Assembly (NCBI RefSeq): GCF_000455325.1
Contig: NZ_HG322953.1
Coordinates: 896,521-960,520 of the forward strand
Reading direction: 5' to 3'
DNA length: 64,000 bases
From: Mycolicibacterium septicum DSM 44393
GTDB lineage: Bacteria; Actinomycetota; Actinomycetes; Mycobacteriales; Mycobacteriaceae
The position numbers and the translations under genes were made by a program. A model generated the notes under the pieces. That model saw only the letters and a list, made by a program, of their open reading frames with translations. It did no database searches and was not told the DNA's origin. Of this stretch, positions 42,734-50,304 are shown piece after piece (positions within the stretch are counted from its first letter, which is position 1; the number at the start of each line of letters is the position of its first letter).

Positions 42734-42780
42734 CTCGACCGCAAATCATCGAAAAGCACTGAAACAGAGGAGATTCCACC

Positions 42781-43185
42781 GTGTCCGATTCTCAGGTCAT
42801 CCGTACCGATGACGCCCCGGCGCCGGCCCACACCTTCAGCCAGGGCATCCGCAAGGGCGGACTCCTGCAGGTGTCCGGCCAGGGGCCGATGGACCCCGCG
42901 ACCAACACCTACATCGGCGAGGGTGATATGCGGGCGCAGACCCGTCGCACGCTGGAGAACGTCAAGGCGATCCTGGCGGCCGGCGGCGCCGGTGTCGACG
43001 ATGTCCTGATGTTCCGGGTTTACCTCACCAAGCGTGAAGACTTCGCGGCCATGAATGACGTGTACGGCGAGTTCATCGCCGAGAACGTGAAGTCCGACCA
43101 GCTTCCATGCCGGACAACGGTATTCGTCGACCTCCCGCACGAGGTCATGCTGGTGGAGATCGACGCGCTGGCCGCCGTGGGCTAG
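42781..43185 (+). CDS. RidA-family enamine/imine deaminase
   Basis: A 134-aa trimeric RidA/YjgF protein that hydrolyses reactive enamine and imine intermediates, releasing ammonia. Family marks are FSQGIRKGGLLQVSGQGP, the TRRTLENVKAIL helix, the key Arg in LPCRTTVFVDLP, and the final EIDALAAV. A GAGGAG ribosome site precedes the GTG at 42781. It is 47 nt downstream of the IclR gene in the same direction. Because the cluster contains a PLP dehydratase that would release such an enamine, a dedicated RidA makes biochemical sense. Its stop overlaps that of the convergent acyl-CoA dehydrogenase by 4 nt. Confidence 0.93.
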   Translation: MSDSQVIRTDDAPAPAHTFSQGIRKGGLLQVSGQGPMDPATNTYIGEGDMRAQTRRTLENVKAILAAGGAGVDDVLMFRVYLTKREDFAAMNDVYGEFIAENVKSDQLPCRTTVFVDLPHEVMLVEIDALAAVG

Positions 43186-44411
43186 CTCAGCAGACCGCGT
43201 GCCACGTGGGTGATCTGCACCTCGTTGCTGCCGGCGTAGATCATCAACGACTTGGCATCGCGGGCCAACTGCTCCACCCGGTACTCGGTCATGTAGCCGT
43301 TGCCGCCGAACAGTTGCACGGCCTCCATCGCGACGTCGGTGGCGGCCTGCGAGCAGTACCACTTGATCGCAGAGGCCTCGGCGAGGGAGATCGGCACTCC
43401 CTTCTCGCCGGATTCGATGACGCGGAACAGCATGTTGCGCACGTTCATCCGGGCCACTTCCATGTTGGCCAGTTTGAGCTGGATCAGCTGGAACTGGCTG
43501 ATCTCCTGGCCCCACAGGGTGCGGGTCTTGGCGTAGTCGACGCTCAACCGTAGGCATTCCTCGATCACGCCGAGCGCCATCGCGGCCACCCCGATGCGTT
43601 CGGCCGAGAAGTTGGACCGGGCGCTGGCCCGGCCTTCGTCGGGCCCGGATCCTTCGGTCTCGCCGAGCAGCCGGTCGCGGCCCAGCCGGACGTTGTTGAA
43701 GAACAGTTCACCGGTGCGTGAGGAGTGGATGCCCATCTTGCGGAACGGCTTCGACTGCTCGAAGCCCTCCATGCCGCGGTCGAGCACGAAGGTCAGCACC
43801 TTGCGATTGCGCTTGTCCGCGCCATCACCCTCGTCGAGCTTGGCGTAGACCACCACGACATCGGCATCGGGCCCGTTGGTGATGAAGGTCTTCTGTCCGT
43901 TGAGGATGTAGTCGTCCCCGTCACGGGTGACATAGGACTTCATGCCGCCGAACGCGTCCGAACCCGAATCGGGCTCGGTGATCGCCCAGGCGCCGATCTT
44001 CTCGTAGGTCACCAGCCCGGGCAGCCAGCGTTCCTGCTGGGCCAGGGTGCCGCGGCCCTGGATGGTCGACACGGTCAGGCCCAGGCTGACACCCAGCCCG
44101 GTGACCAGGCCCATCGATACCCGGCACAGTTCGCTGATCACGACGAAACCCATGCCCGGCGACCCGCCGCCGAACATCCCGCCCCGGGCGCCCGAAGACT
44201 TGCTCTCGCCGCTGCGCAGCTTCGCCAGCCGCTTGTCCAGCGATTCCTTGGCGAGGGCATCGATTCCGAACGTGGCGAACAGCTTTCGCACGATCGGGTA
44301 CGGCTCCATGTCGCCGCTCTCCAGCTCATCGAGGTGGGGCCGGATCTCCTTGTCCACGAACTCGCGTACCGCGTCCCGGACAGCTATGTCGACATCAGAC
44401 CAATCAAGCAT
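43182..44411 (-). CDS. acyl-CoA dehydrogenase
   Basis: A 409-aa FAD enzyme introducing the alpha-beta double bond into an acyl-CoA. The FAD/substrate motifs are WAITEPDSGSDAFGG and NGQKTFITNGPDADV; the C-terminal helices have QLFGGNGYMTEYRVEQLARDA. At the position of the usual catalytic Glu (IYEGT) the protein has IYAGSNEVQ. The base is therefore probably the Glu of SAERIG in helix G, as in isovaleryl-CoA and long-chain dehydrogenases. An unusual Gly/Ser-rich insertion (residues ~66-85, GESKSSGARGGMFGGGSP) precedes the core. It is 27 nt downstream of the DUF2236 gene on the same strand, so they may form an operon. Substrate unknown. Confidence 0.92.
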   Translation of the reverse strand: MLDWSDVDIAVRDAVREFVDKEIRPHLDELESGDMEPYPIVRKLFATFGIDALAKESLDKRLAKLRSGESKSSGARGGMFGGGSPGMGFVVISELCRVSMGLVTGLGVSLGLTVSTIQGRGTLAQQERWLPGLVTYEKIGAWAITEPDSGSDAFGGMKSYVTRDGDDYILNGQKTFITNGPDADVVVVYAKLDEGDGADKRNRKVLTFVLDRGMEGFEQSKPFRKMGIHSSRTGELFFNNVRLGRDRLLGETEGSGPDEGRASARSNFSAERIGVAAMALGVIEECLRLSVDYAKTRTLWGQEISQFQLIQLKLANMEVARMNVRNMLFRVIESGEKGVPISLAEASAIKWYCSQAATDVAMEAVQLFGGNGYMTEYRVEQLARDAKSLMIYAGSNEVQITHVARGLLS

Positions 44412-44438
44412 CTCGACAGCTTAGACACGTGTCAAAAG

Positions 44439-45458
44439 TCAGGCCGCGGGGCGTCGGGCCGGGCGCAGCGCCGGTAGGGAGAATGTGGTGTGTACCAGGG
44501 CTCCGGCGCGGTCCAGCAGCGTTTTGCGCCGCGACACGTAGTGCATGGGAAGCCCTCGTCGGTCGCGGGGCGGGTCCATGAAGCTGGGTGCTTCCACCAG
44601 CGGGCCGTCGACCGGCAACTTGCCGGCCGCGCGGCGGTAGGCCGACAGGGCCCGCGGGTGCAGCCTGATCTCGTCGGGGACCGCGACGAATGCCAGTTCG
44701 ACCATCTTGCCGAATACCCGCAGCAGTACCTCGTCGCCGGGGGTCCAGCGCATTCCGGCCTTCTCTCGCACCGCCGGGTCGAACAGACCGGCCGCGATCC
44801 AGCGCTGCGCCCCGACGAGGGGTCTGAACAGCTGGTCCCACACCGGGGTCGGCATCAACACGAACCACGGCTTGGGGATCCGGATGGTGAAGATGTCGAG
44901 GGTGGCTCGGTTGATCTCGAGCTCGTCGCGGCATTTGGCGTCCCAGTACTCCTGAAACTCATCCCAGTCCTTGGGGACTGGTCTCATGCTCATGCCGTAC
45001 TGGCGATACCACTGCACGTGCTCGTCGAACAGTTGACGCTTCTCGGCCTCGGTGAGGCCGCCGCAGAAATACTCCGCGGTCTTGATGATCAGCATGAAGA
45101 AGGTGGCGTGTGCCCAGTAGAACGTCTCCGGGTTCAGCGCGTGATAGCGCCGGCCCTGGCCGTCGACACCCTTGATAGTGGTGTGGAACCCCTTGATCTG
45201 CGCGCCGGTGTCCGCCGCACGGTCGCCGTCGTAGACCACGCCCATGATCGGGTAGACCGACCGCGCCACGCGCTGCAGCGGCTCGCGCAGCAGGATCGAA
45301 TGTTCCTCGACGCCGGCGCCGAGTTCGGGATACATGTTCTGGATCGCGCCGATCCAGACGCCCAGCATCCCGGTGCGCAGGTCGCCGAAGTACTTCCAGG
45401 TGAGCGAATCCGGGCCGAGGGGATCGTGCTCGCCGCCGATGGTGGTTCGTGTGGTCAT
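44439..45458 (-). CDS. oxygenase MpaB-like / DUF2236 protein
   Basis: A 339-aa helical protein of the DUF2236 family, which includes latex-clearing and mycophenolic-acid-pathway heme oxygenases. It has the family features SLTWKYFGDLRTGMLGVWIGAIQNMYPELGAGVEEHS, DPLxR-like REPLQRVARSVYP, the long helix YWAHATFFMLIIKTAEYF, and WYRQYGMSMRPVPKDW. In characterised relatives a His and a conserved Arg/Lys serve the heme; several candidate His are visible (H52, H73 and H98 regions). Mycobacteria carry many copies, mostly uncharacterised. A perfect palindrome overlaps its promoter region, suggesting repressor control. It is likely co-transcribed with the acyl-CoA dehydrogenase. Confidence 0.9.
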   Translation of the reverse strand: MTTRTTIGGEHDPLGPDSLTWKYFGDLRTGMLGVWIGAIQNMYPELGAGVEEHSILLREPLQRVARSVYPIMGVVYDGDRAADTGAQIKGFHTTIKGVDGQGRRYHALNPETFYWAHATFFMLIIKTAEYFCGGLTEAEKRQLFDEHVQWYRQYGMSMRPVPKDWDEFQEYWDAKCRDELEINRATLDIFTIRIPKPWFVLMPTPVWDQLFRPLVGAQRWIAAGLFDPAVREKAGMRWTPGDEVLLRVFGKMVELAFVAVPDEIRLHPRALSAYRRAAGKLPVDGPLVEAPSFMDPPRDRRGLPMHYVSRRKTLLDRAGALVHTTFSLPALRPARRPAA

Positions 45459-45514
45459 TGCGTCCTCGTTGACTCGTCATGACGTGAATCACAGCTGGGC
45501 TCAACGATAGTATT

Positions 45515-45530
45515 GACAACGCACGTTGTC
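45515..45530. promoter_or_regulatory. 16-bp palindrome upstream of the DUF2236 gene
   Basis: GACAACG-CA-CGTTGTC is a perfect 7-bp inverted repeat centred 65 nt before the reverse start codon at 45458. Next to it, read on the minus strand, is a TACTAT -10-like box. It resembles a TetR-family operator. No regulator gene is adjacent, so its protein is encoded elsewhere. Confidence 0.6.
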
Positions 45531-45674
45531 TACGACGCCGCGGCGCGTCGCCGCGCACTGTTATTCGGTGTCTATCGTGGCGCCACAGCGCTGTGACCAG
45601 CCGGGTTTGCCGACGCCGGAGAAGTGTGGGCAAACCCGCTCGTGGCGTGATTGCCGCCCGGTCCGCGCGCCACC

Positions 45675-45680
45675 TACTCT
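45675..45680 (+). promoter_or_regulatory. -10 box of the cyclase gene (leaderless)
   Basis: TACTCT ends 6 nt before the GTG at 45687, so transcription probably begins at the start codon and the message has no 5' leader. Confidence 0.5.
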
Positions 45681-45686
45681 TGCGCT

Positions 45687-46574
45687 GTGGATGGCGAGCC
45701 GTTCGATGACCCGTCCGGTCGAGTCGGGGATGTCGAGCAGGCGCCGCAGCAGCGCGCGGTGAGGACACCCGGGTTGCCGGGTCCGCTGGGGTGGGTGCAA
45801 CGCACCAACCGCAGCCCGGCCGTCATCGATCTGGTCCGGCGGGTCCGGCGGGCGCTGCCCGGGGATCCGGATTTCGGTGACCGCCTCTCGGCTTCGGGAG
45901 AGGGTGGTCCCCGGGCGGCCGCGCGGGTCGCTGACCGCCTGCTGGACCGTGACGCCGCCTCGCGTGAGGTCAGCTTGGGGGCATTGCAGGTCTGGCAGGC
46001 GTTGACCGAACGTGTCTCGGGCACTCCGGCCAATCCCGAGGTGACCCTGGTGTTCACCGACCTGGTCGGTTTCAGTTCGTGGTCTCTGCGCTCCGGCGAC
46101 GACGCCACATTGCGGTTGCTGCGACGGGTGGCGCAGGTGATCGAGCCCCCGGTGCTGGAGGCCGGCGGTCACATCGTCAAACGGATGGGCGACGGCATGA
46201 TGGCCGTGTTCCGCGATCCGGGCACCGCCCTGAGCGCAATGGTCGTCGCGCTCGACGGTGTGAAGGGCATCGACATGGACGGCTACGCGCCGCGCATGCG
46301 GGTCGGTATCCACACCGGCCGTCCGCAGCGCATCGGGTCGGACTGGCTCGGGGTCGACGTCAACATCACGGCCCGGGTGATGGAGCGGGCCGCCAACGGC
46401 GGGCTCGTTGTGTCCCACACCACGCTGGAGGGCATCTCCGAAGAGAAGCTGGCCGAACTCGGGCTCAGTGTCAAACGTCAACGACGGCAGATGTTCTCGA
46501 CCAAGCCCGAAGGCGTGCCCGACGATCTGGTGATGTACCGGGTGAAGACGTCAGGGCCGTTGCCGGCTCCCTGA
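45687..46574 (+). CDS. class III adenylate cyclase (Rv1647-like)
   Basis: A 295-aa soluble cyclase making cAMP from ATP. The ~110-residue N-terminal region is small and helical (RRALPGDPDFGDRLS). The catalytic domain has the metal Asp in LVFTDLVGF, the purine-selecting Lys and second metal Asp in HIVKRMGDGMMAVF, and the substrate Asp, Asn and Arg in WLGVDVNITARVMERA, so all six canonical residues are present. By position before pheS it corresponds to M. tuberculosis Rv1647, which has adenylate cyclase activity. The GTG at 45687 is preferred because of the -10 box just upstream; an in-frame start 36 nt earlier is possible. The cAMP-binding USP in this window could be a downstream sink. Confidence 0.93.
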   Translation: MDGEPFDDPSGRVGDVEQAPQQRAVRTPGLPGPLGWVQRTNRSPAVIDLVRRVRRALPGDPDFGDRLSASGEGGPRAAARVADRLLDRDAASREVSLGALQVWQALTERVSGTPANPEVTLVFTDLVGFSSWSLRSGDDATLRLLRRVAQVIEPPVLEAGGHIVKRMGDGMMAVFRDPGTALSAMVVALDGVKGIDMDGYAPRMRVGIHTGRPQRIGSDWLGVDVNITARVMERAANGGLVVSHTTLEGISEEKLAELGLSVKRQRRQMFSTKPEGVPDDLVMYRVKTSGPLPAP

Positions 46575-46632
46575 GCGCTGCCGGCGGGGTAGCTGACGGT
46601 AAAGGCGTTCGAGGTGTCACTCGCCGATCGCC

Positions 46633-46638
46633 TATGAT
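46633..46638 (+). promoter_or_regulatory. -10 box of pheST (leaderless)
   Basis: TATGAT, a near-consensus extended -10 region, ends 6 nt before the GTG of pheS. The transcript is predicted to start at or next to the start codon, leaving no space for a T-box or leader peptide. Confidence 0.65.
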
Positions 46639-46644
46639 CGCCGG

Positions 46645-47688
46645 GTGGCTGAGCAGCCCAGTGATCTCTCAGAAGAAGCCCTGACCAAAGCCGTCAGTGC
46701 GGCCCGGCATGCCTTTGAGCTGGCCGGTGACCTTGATGCGTTGGCGCGCGCCAAGACCGAGCACCTCGGCGATCGTGCACCGATCGCCCTGGCCCGCCAG
46801 GCGTTGGCGACGCTGCCGAAGGCCGACCGCGCCGACGCCGGCAAACGCGTCAACGTCGCCCGCGGAGAGGCCCAGCGTGCCTATGACGAGCGGCTGGCCG
46901 CGCTGCGCGCCGAGCGCGACGCCGCGGTGCTGGTCGCCGAACGTATCGACGTGACGCTGCCCTCGACCCGCCAGCCGCTGGGCGCCCGGCACCCGATCAC
47001 GATCCTGGCCGAGAACGTCGCCGACACCTTCGTCGCGATGGGCTGGGAGCTGGCCGAGGGGCCCGAGGTCGAGACCGAGCAGTTCAACTTCGACGCCCTG
47101 AACTTCCCGCCCGATCACCCGGCCCGCAGCGAGCAGGACACCTTCCAGATCGCCCCCGAGGGGTCGCGGCAGGTGCTGCGCACCCACACCTCGCCGGTGC
47201 AGATCCGGGCGCTGCTGGACCGCGAACTGCCGGTCTACGTCGTCTCGATCGGGCGGACCTTCCGCACCGATGAACTCGATTCCACCCACACCCCGGTGTT
47301 CCACCAGGTGGAGGGGCTGGCGGTGGACAAGGGCCTGACCATGGCGAATCTGCGCGGCACACTGGATGCGTTCGCGCGGTCCCAGTTCGGGCCGGAGGGA
47401 CGCACCCGGTTCCGCCCGCACTTCTTCCCGTTCACCGAGCCCTCGGCCGAGGTGGACATCTGGTTCCCCGGCAAGAAGGGCGGCGCCGGCTGGGTCGAAT
47501 GGGGCGGCTGCGGCATGGTCAACCCGAATGTGTTGCGCGCCTGCGGTATCGACCCCGACGTCTACTCCGGATTTGCCTTCGGCATGGGATTGGAGCGAAC
47601 CCTGCAGTTCCGCAACGGAATTCCTGACATGCGCGACATGGTCGAGGGCGACGTCCGGTTCTCCCTGCCGTTCGGGGTCGGTGCCTGA
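46645..47688 (+). CDS. pheS: phenylalanyl-tRNA synthetase alpha subunit
   Basis: Catalytic subunit of the (alpha-beta)2 class II enzyme charging tRNA-Phe. The 347-aa protein has an N-terminal coiled-coil arm (residues ~1-95), then the catalytic core: HPITILAENVADTFVAMGWE, RTHTSPVQIRAL, motif 2 SIGRTFRTDELDSTHTPVFHQVEGL, FFPFTEPSAEVDIWF, and motif 3 GFAFGMGLERTLQFR. It starts at GTG 46645 and overlaps pheT by one base (TGATG), keeping the two subunits in step. Confidence 0.98.
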   Translation: MAEQPSDLSEEALTKAVSAARHAFELAGDLDALARAKTEHLGDRAPIALARQALATLPKADRADAGKRVNVARGEAQRAYDERLAALRAERDAAVLVAERIDVTLPSTRQPLGARHPITILAENVADTFVAMGWELAEGPEVETEQFNFDALNFPPDHPARSEQDTFQIAPEGSRQVLRTHTSPVQIRALLDRELPVYVVSIGRTFRTDELDSTHTPVFHQVEGLAVDKGLTMANLRGTLDAFARSQFGPEGRTRFRPHFFPFTEPSAEVDIWFPGKKGGAGWVEWGGCGMVNPNVLRACGIDPDVYSGFAFGMGLERTLQFRNGIPDMRDMVEGDVRFSLPFGVGA

Positions 47689-50189
47689 TGCGGATTCCGT
47701 TCAGCTGGCTGCGTGAGGCCATTCGTGCCGGCGCGCCCGATTGGGATGCGTCGGTCGAGGAACTCGAGCAGACGTTCATCCGCATCGGACACGAGGTCGA
47801 GGAGATCATCCCGATCGGACCCGTGAGTGGACCGCTGACCGTCGGCCGGGTCGCCGAGATCGAGGAACTCACCGAGTTCAAGAAACCGATCCGGGCCTGC
47901 AAGGTCGATGTCGGTATCCAGAATGTCGACGGCGAGCCTCGCGACATCGTGTGCGGGGCGACGAATTTCGCGGTCGGCGACCTGGTCGTGGTGGCGCTGC
48001 CGGGAACCGTGCTGCCGGGCGACTTCACCATCGCCACGCGCAAGACCTACGGCCGGGTTTCCGACGGCATGATCTGCTCGGCATCGGAGATGCACCTCGG
48101 TGTCGACCAGTCGGGCATCCTCGTGCTGCCCGAGGGCACCGCCGAACCGGGTACCCCGGCCGCCGAGATCCTCGGCCTAGATGACGTGGTGTTCCACCTG
48201 GCCATCACGCCGGATCGCGGTTACTGCCTGTCGGTGCGCGGCCTGGCCCGCGAGATCGCGTGTGCCCACGATCTGGACTTCGTCGATCCGGCCGACGTGG
48301 CGCCGCTGCCCGCCGAGGGCGAGGCCTGGCCGCTGACCGTGGAGCCCGGAACGGGCGTGCAGCGCTTCGGGTTACGCCCCGTCACGGGCATCGACCCGGC
48401 GGCGGTGTCACCGTGGTGGATGCAGCGACGGCTGAATCTCAGCGGCATCCGCGCCATCTCGCCCGCGGTCGATGTCACCAACTACGTCATGCTCGAACTC
48501 GGCCACCCGATGCACGCCCACGACAGCAGCCTGATCACCGGCGGCTTCGCGGTGCGCTTCGCCCGTGACGGCGAAAAGGTGGTCACGCTCGACGATGTCG
48601 AGCGCACGCTGAACTCCGCCGACGTACTGATCGTCGACGACGTCGCGACCGCCGCGATCGGCGGCGTGATGGGCGCGGGCACCACCGAGGTGCGCGACAC
48701 CACCACCGACGTGCTGCTGGAAGCCGCGGTGTGGGATCCGGCAGCGGTGTCGCGTACCCAGCGCCGTCTGCACCTGGCCAGTGAGGCCGGGCGCCGTTAC
48801 GAGAGGTCGGTTGACCCGGCCATTTCGGTTGCCGCACTGGACCGTTGCGCGACCCTGCTGGCCGAGATCGCCGGCGGTACCGTCGCGCCGACGCTCACCG
48901 ACTGGCGCGCGGACGGGCGCACCGACTGGTCCCAGCCGGCCATCGAGATCCCGGCCGACCTGCCCGACCGCACCGCGGGCGTCGAGTATGCCGCGGGTAC
49001 CACGGCACGCCGGCTCACCCAGATCGGCGCCGTTGTCGTTGAAGCCGCTGGTTCCGCTTCGTTGACCGTCACTCCGCCGAGCTGGCGGCCCGACATGCGT
49101 CAGCGTGCCGACCTCGTCGAGGAAGTGCTGCGGCTGGAGGGGCTGGAGTCCATCCCGTCGGTGCTGCCCACGGCACCGGCCGGACGTGGCCTGACCGCGG
49201 TCCAGAAGCGTCGCCGCGCGATCGGAAAGTCGCTGGCGCTGGCTGGATTCGTCGAGGTCCTGCCCACGCCGTTCCTGCCCGCCGGAGTGTTCGACGCGTG
49301 GGGTCTTCCCGCCGACGACCCGCGTCGCAACGCCACCAAGGTGCTCAACCCGCTGGAGGCCGACCGCCCGCAGCTGGCCACCACGCTGCTGCCCGGATTG
49401 CTGGAAGCATTGGGCCGCAACGTATCCCGTGGCGCCGCTGATGTCGCACTGTTCGCGATCCAGCAGGTGGTGCATCCCACGGCCGAGACCCGCTCCGTCG
49501 AGCGCATCCCGAACGACCGCAGGCCCACCGACGAGGAGATCGCCGGGCTGGACGCCTCGTTGCCGCATCAGCCGCAGCACGTCGCGGCGGTGCTCACCGG
49601 GTTGCGTGAGCCTGCCGGGCCGTGGGGCCCGGGTCGGCCCGTCGAAGCCGCCGATGCGTTCGAGGCGGTACGGGTGATCGGCCGGGCGGCCGGAGTGGAG
49701 TTCACCCTGCGCGCCGCCCAGGAGTTGCCGTGGCATCCGGGCCGTTGTGCCGAGGTGCTCGTCGGTGACACGGTCGTGGGCTACGCAGGCCAGCTGCATC
49801 CGGCGGTCGTCGAGCGGACCGGCCTGCCCAAGGGCTCCTGCGCCGTCGAGCTCGACCTCGATGCCGTGCCGATCGTCGAGGCGCTGCCCGCGCCGTCGGT
49901 GTCACCGTTCCCGGCGGTGTTCCAGGACATCAGCGTGGTGGTCGGTGACGACGTCGCCGCGGCGGCCGTCGTCGACGCCGTCCGCGACGGGGCCGGCGAG
50001 CTGCTGGAGGACGTCCGGCTGTTCGACGTCTACACCGGTCCGCAGATCGGGGAGGGCCGCAAGTCCCTGACCCTGGCACTGCGGTTCCGCGCTGCTGACC
50101 GGACCCTCACCGAGGACGAGGCCAGCGCTGCCCGCGACGCCGCTGTCGTGGTCGCCGGCGAGCGCGTCGGCGCCGTCCTGCGCGGCTGA
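47688..50189 (+). CDS. pheT: phenylalanyl-tRNA synthetase beta subunit
   Basis: An 833-aa structural and editing subunit of PheRS. Domains in order are an N-terminal strand set (MRIPFSWLREAI), a tRNA-binding OB domain at ~40-150 (VGRVAEIEELTEFKKPIRACKVDVG), the B3/B4 editing module around 210-390 (NYVMLELGHPMHAHD), B5 domains around 400-480 (SWRPDMRQRADLVEEVLRLEG), a catalytic-like module, and the C-terminal FDX-ACB anticodon domain from ~740 (VSPFPAVFQDISVVVGDDV). All are of normal length. It is the last gene of pheST; a strong intergenic hairpin follows. Confidence 0.98.
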   Translation: MRIPFSWLREAIRAGAPDWDASVEELEQTFIRIGHEVEEIIPIGPVSGPLTVGRVAEIEELTEFKKPIRACKVDVGIQNVDGEPRDIVCGATNFAVGDLVVVALPGTVLPGDFTIATRKTYGRVSDGMICSASEMHLGVDQSGILVLPEGTAEPGTPAAEILGLDDVVFHLAITPDRGYCLSVRGLAREIACAHDLDFVDPADVAPLPAEGEAWPLTVEPGTGVQRFGLRPVTGIDPAAVSPWWMQRRLNLSGIRAISPAVDVTNYVMLELGHPMHAHDSSLITGGFAVRFARDGEKVVTLDDVERTLNSADVLIVDDVATAAIGGVMGAGTTEVRDTTTDVLLEAAVWDPAAVSRTQRRLHLASEAGRRYERSVDPAISVAALDRCATLLAEIAGGTVAPTLTDWRADGRTDWSQPAIEIPADLPDRTAGVEYAAGTTARRLTQIGAVVVEAAGSASLTVTPPSWRPDMRQRADLVEEVLRLEGLESIPSVLPTAPAGRGLTAVQKRRRAIGKSLALAGFVEVLPTPFLPAGVFDAWGLPADDPRRNATKVLNPLEADRPQLATTLLPGLLEALGRNVSRGAADVALFAIQQVVHPTAETRSVERIPNDRRPTDEEIAGLDASLPHQPQHVAAVLTGLREPAGPWGPGRPVEAADAFEAVRVIGRAAGVEFTLRAAQELPWHPGRCAEVLVGDTVVGYAGQLHPAVVERTGLPKGSCAVELDLDAVPIVEALPAPSVSPFPAVFQDISVVVGDDVAAAAVVDAVRDGAGELLEDVRLFDVYTGPQIGEGRKSLTLALRFRAADRTLTEDEASAARDAAVVVAGERVGAVLRG

Positions 50190-50194
50190 GTTCT

Positions 50195-50256
50195 GAGCGC
50201 GAACGTAGGGCCTGTGCACGCATTTGTGGGGTTTTGCGTGCACAGCCCCCACGCTC
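50195..50256. repeat. intergenic hairpin between pheT and argC
   Basis: A near-complete inverted repeat. GAGCG pairs with CGCTC at the ends, CGT-GGG with CCC-ACG further in, and a perfect 10-bp inner stem CTGTGCACGC (50212-50221) pairs with GCGTGCACAG (50236-50245). It may terminate pheST. Its layout resembles the repeats at 11221 and 57252, but the sequence differs. Confidence 0.7.
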
Positions 50257-50279
50257 GGCTTCGCGCCGATTAATGAGTT

Positions 50280-50304
50280 TGCATCTACATGCATAACAAT
50301 GCAG
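50280..50304. promoter_or_regulatory. ARG box (ArgR operator) at the argC start
   Basis: TGCAT-CTAC-ATGCA (50280-50293) is a perfect palindrome of ARG-box type, followed by a further ATGCA half-site (50299-50303) that overlaps the argC start codon. ArgR with bound arginine would block both transcription and the first codons. The TAACAAT stretch between them may be the -10 region. Confidence 0.75.

Noticed and set aside
43182..44411. Acyl-CoA dehydrogenase with a missing catalytic Glu (IYAGSNE instead of IYEGT)
   Set aside because: A Glu in helix G (SAERIG) matches the alternative base used by isovaleryl-CoA and long-chain dehydrogenases, so the enzyme is probably active.
46575..46644. T-box or leader-peptide attenuator before pheS
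   Set aside because: The spacer is only 70 nt and the -10 box lies 6 nt before the start codon, leaving no leader.
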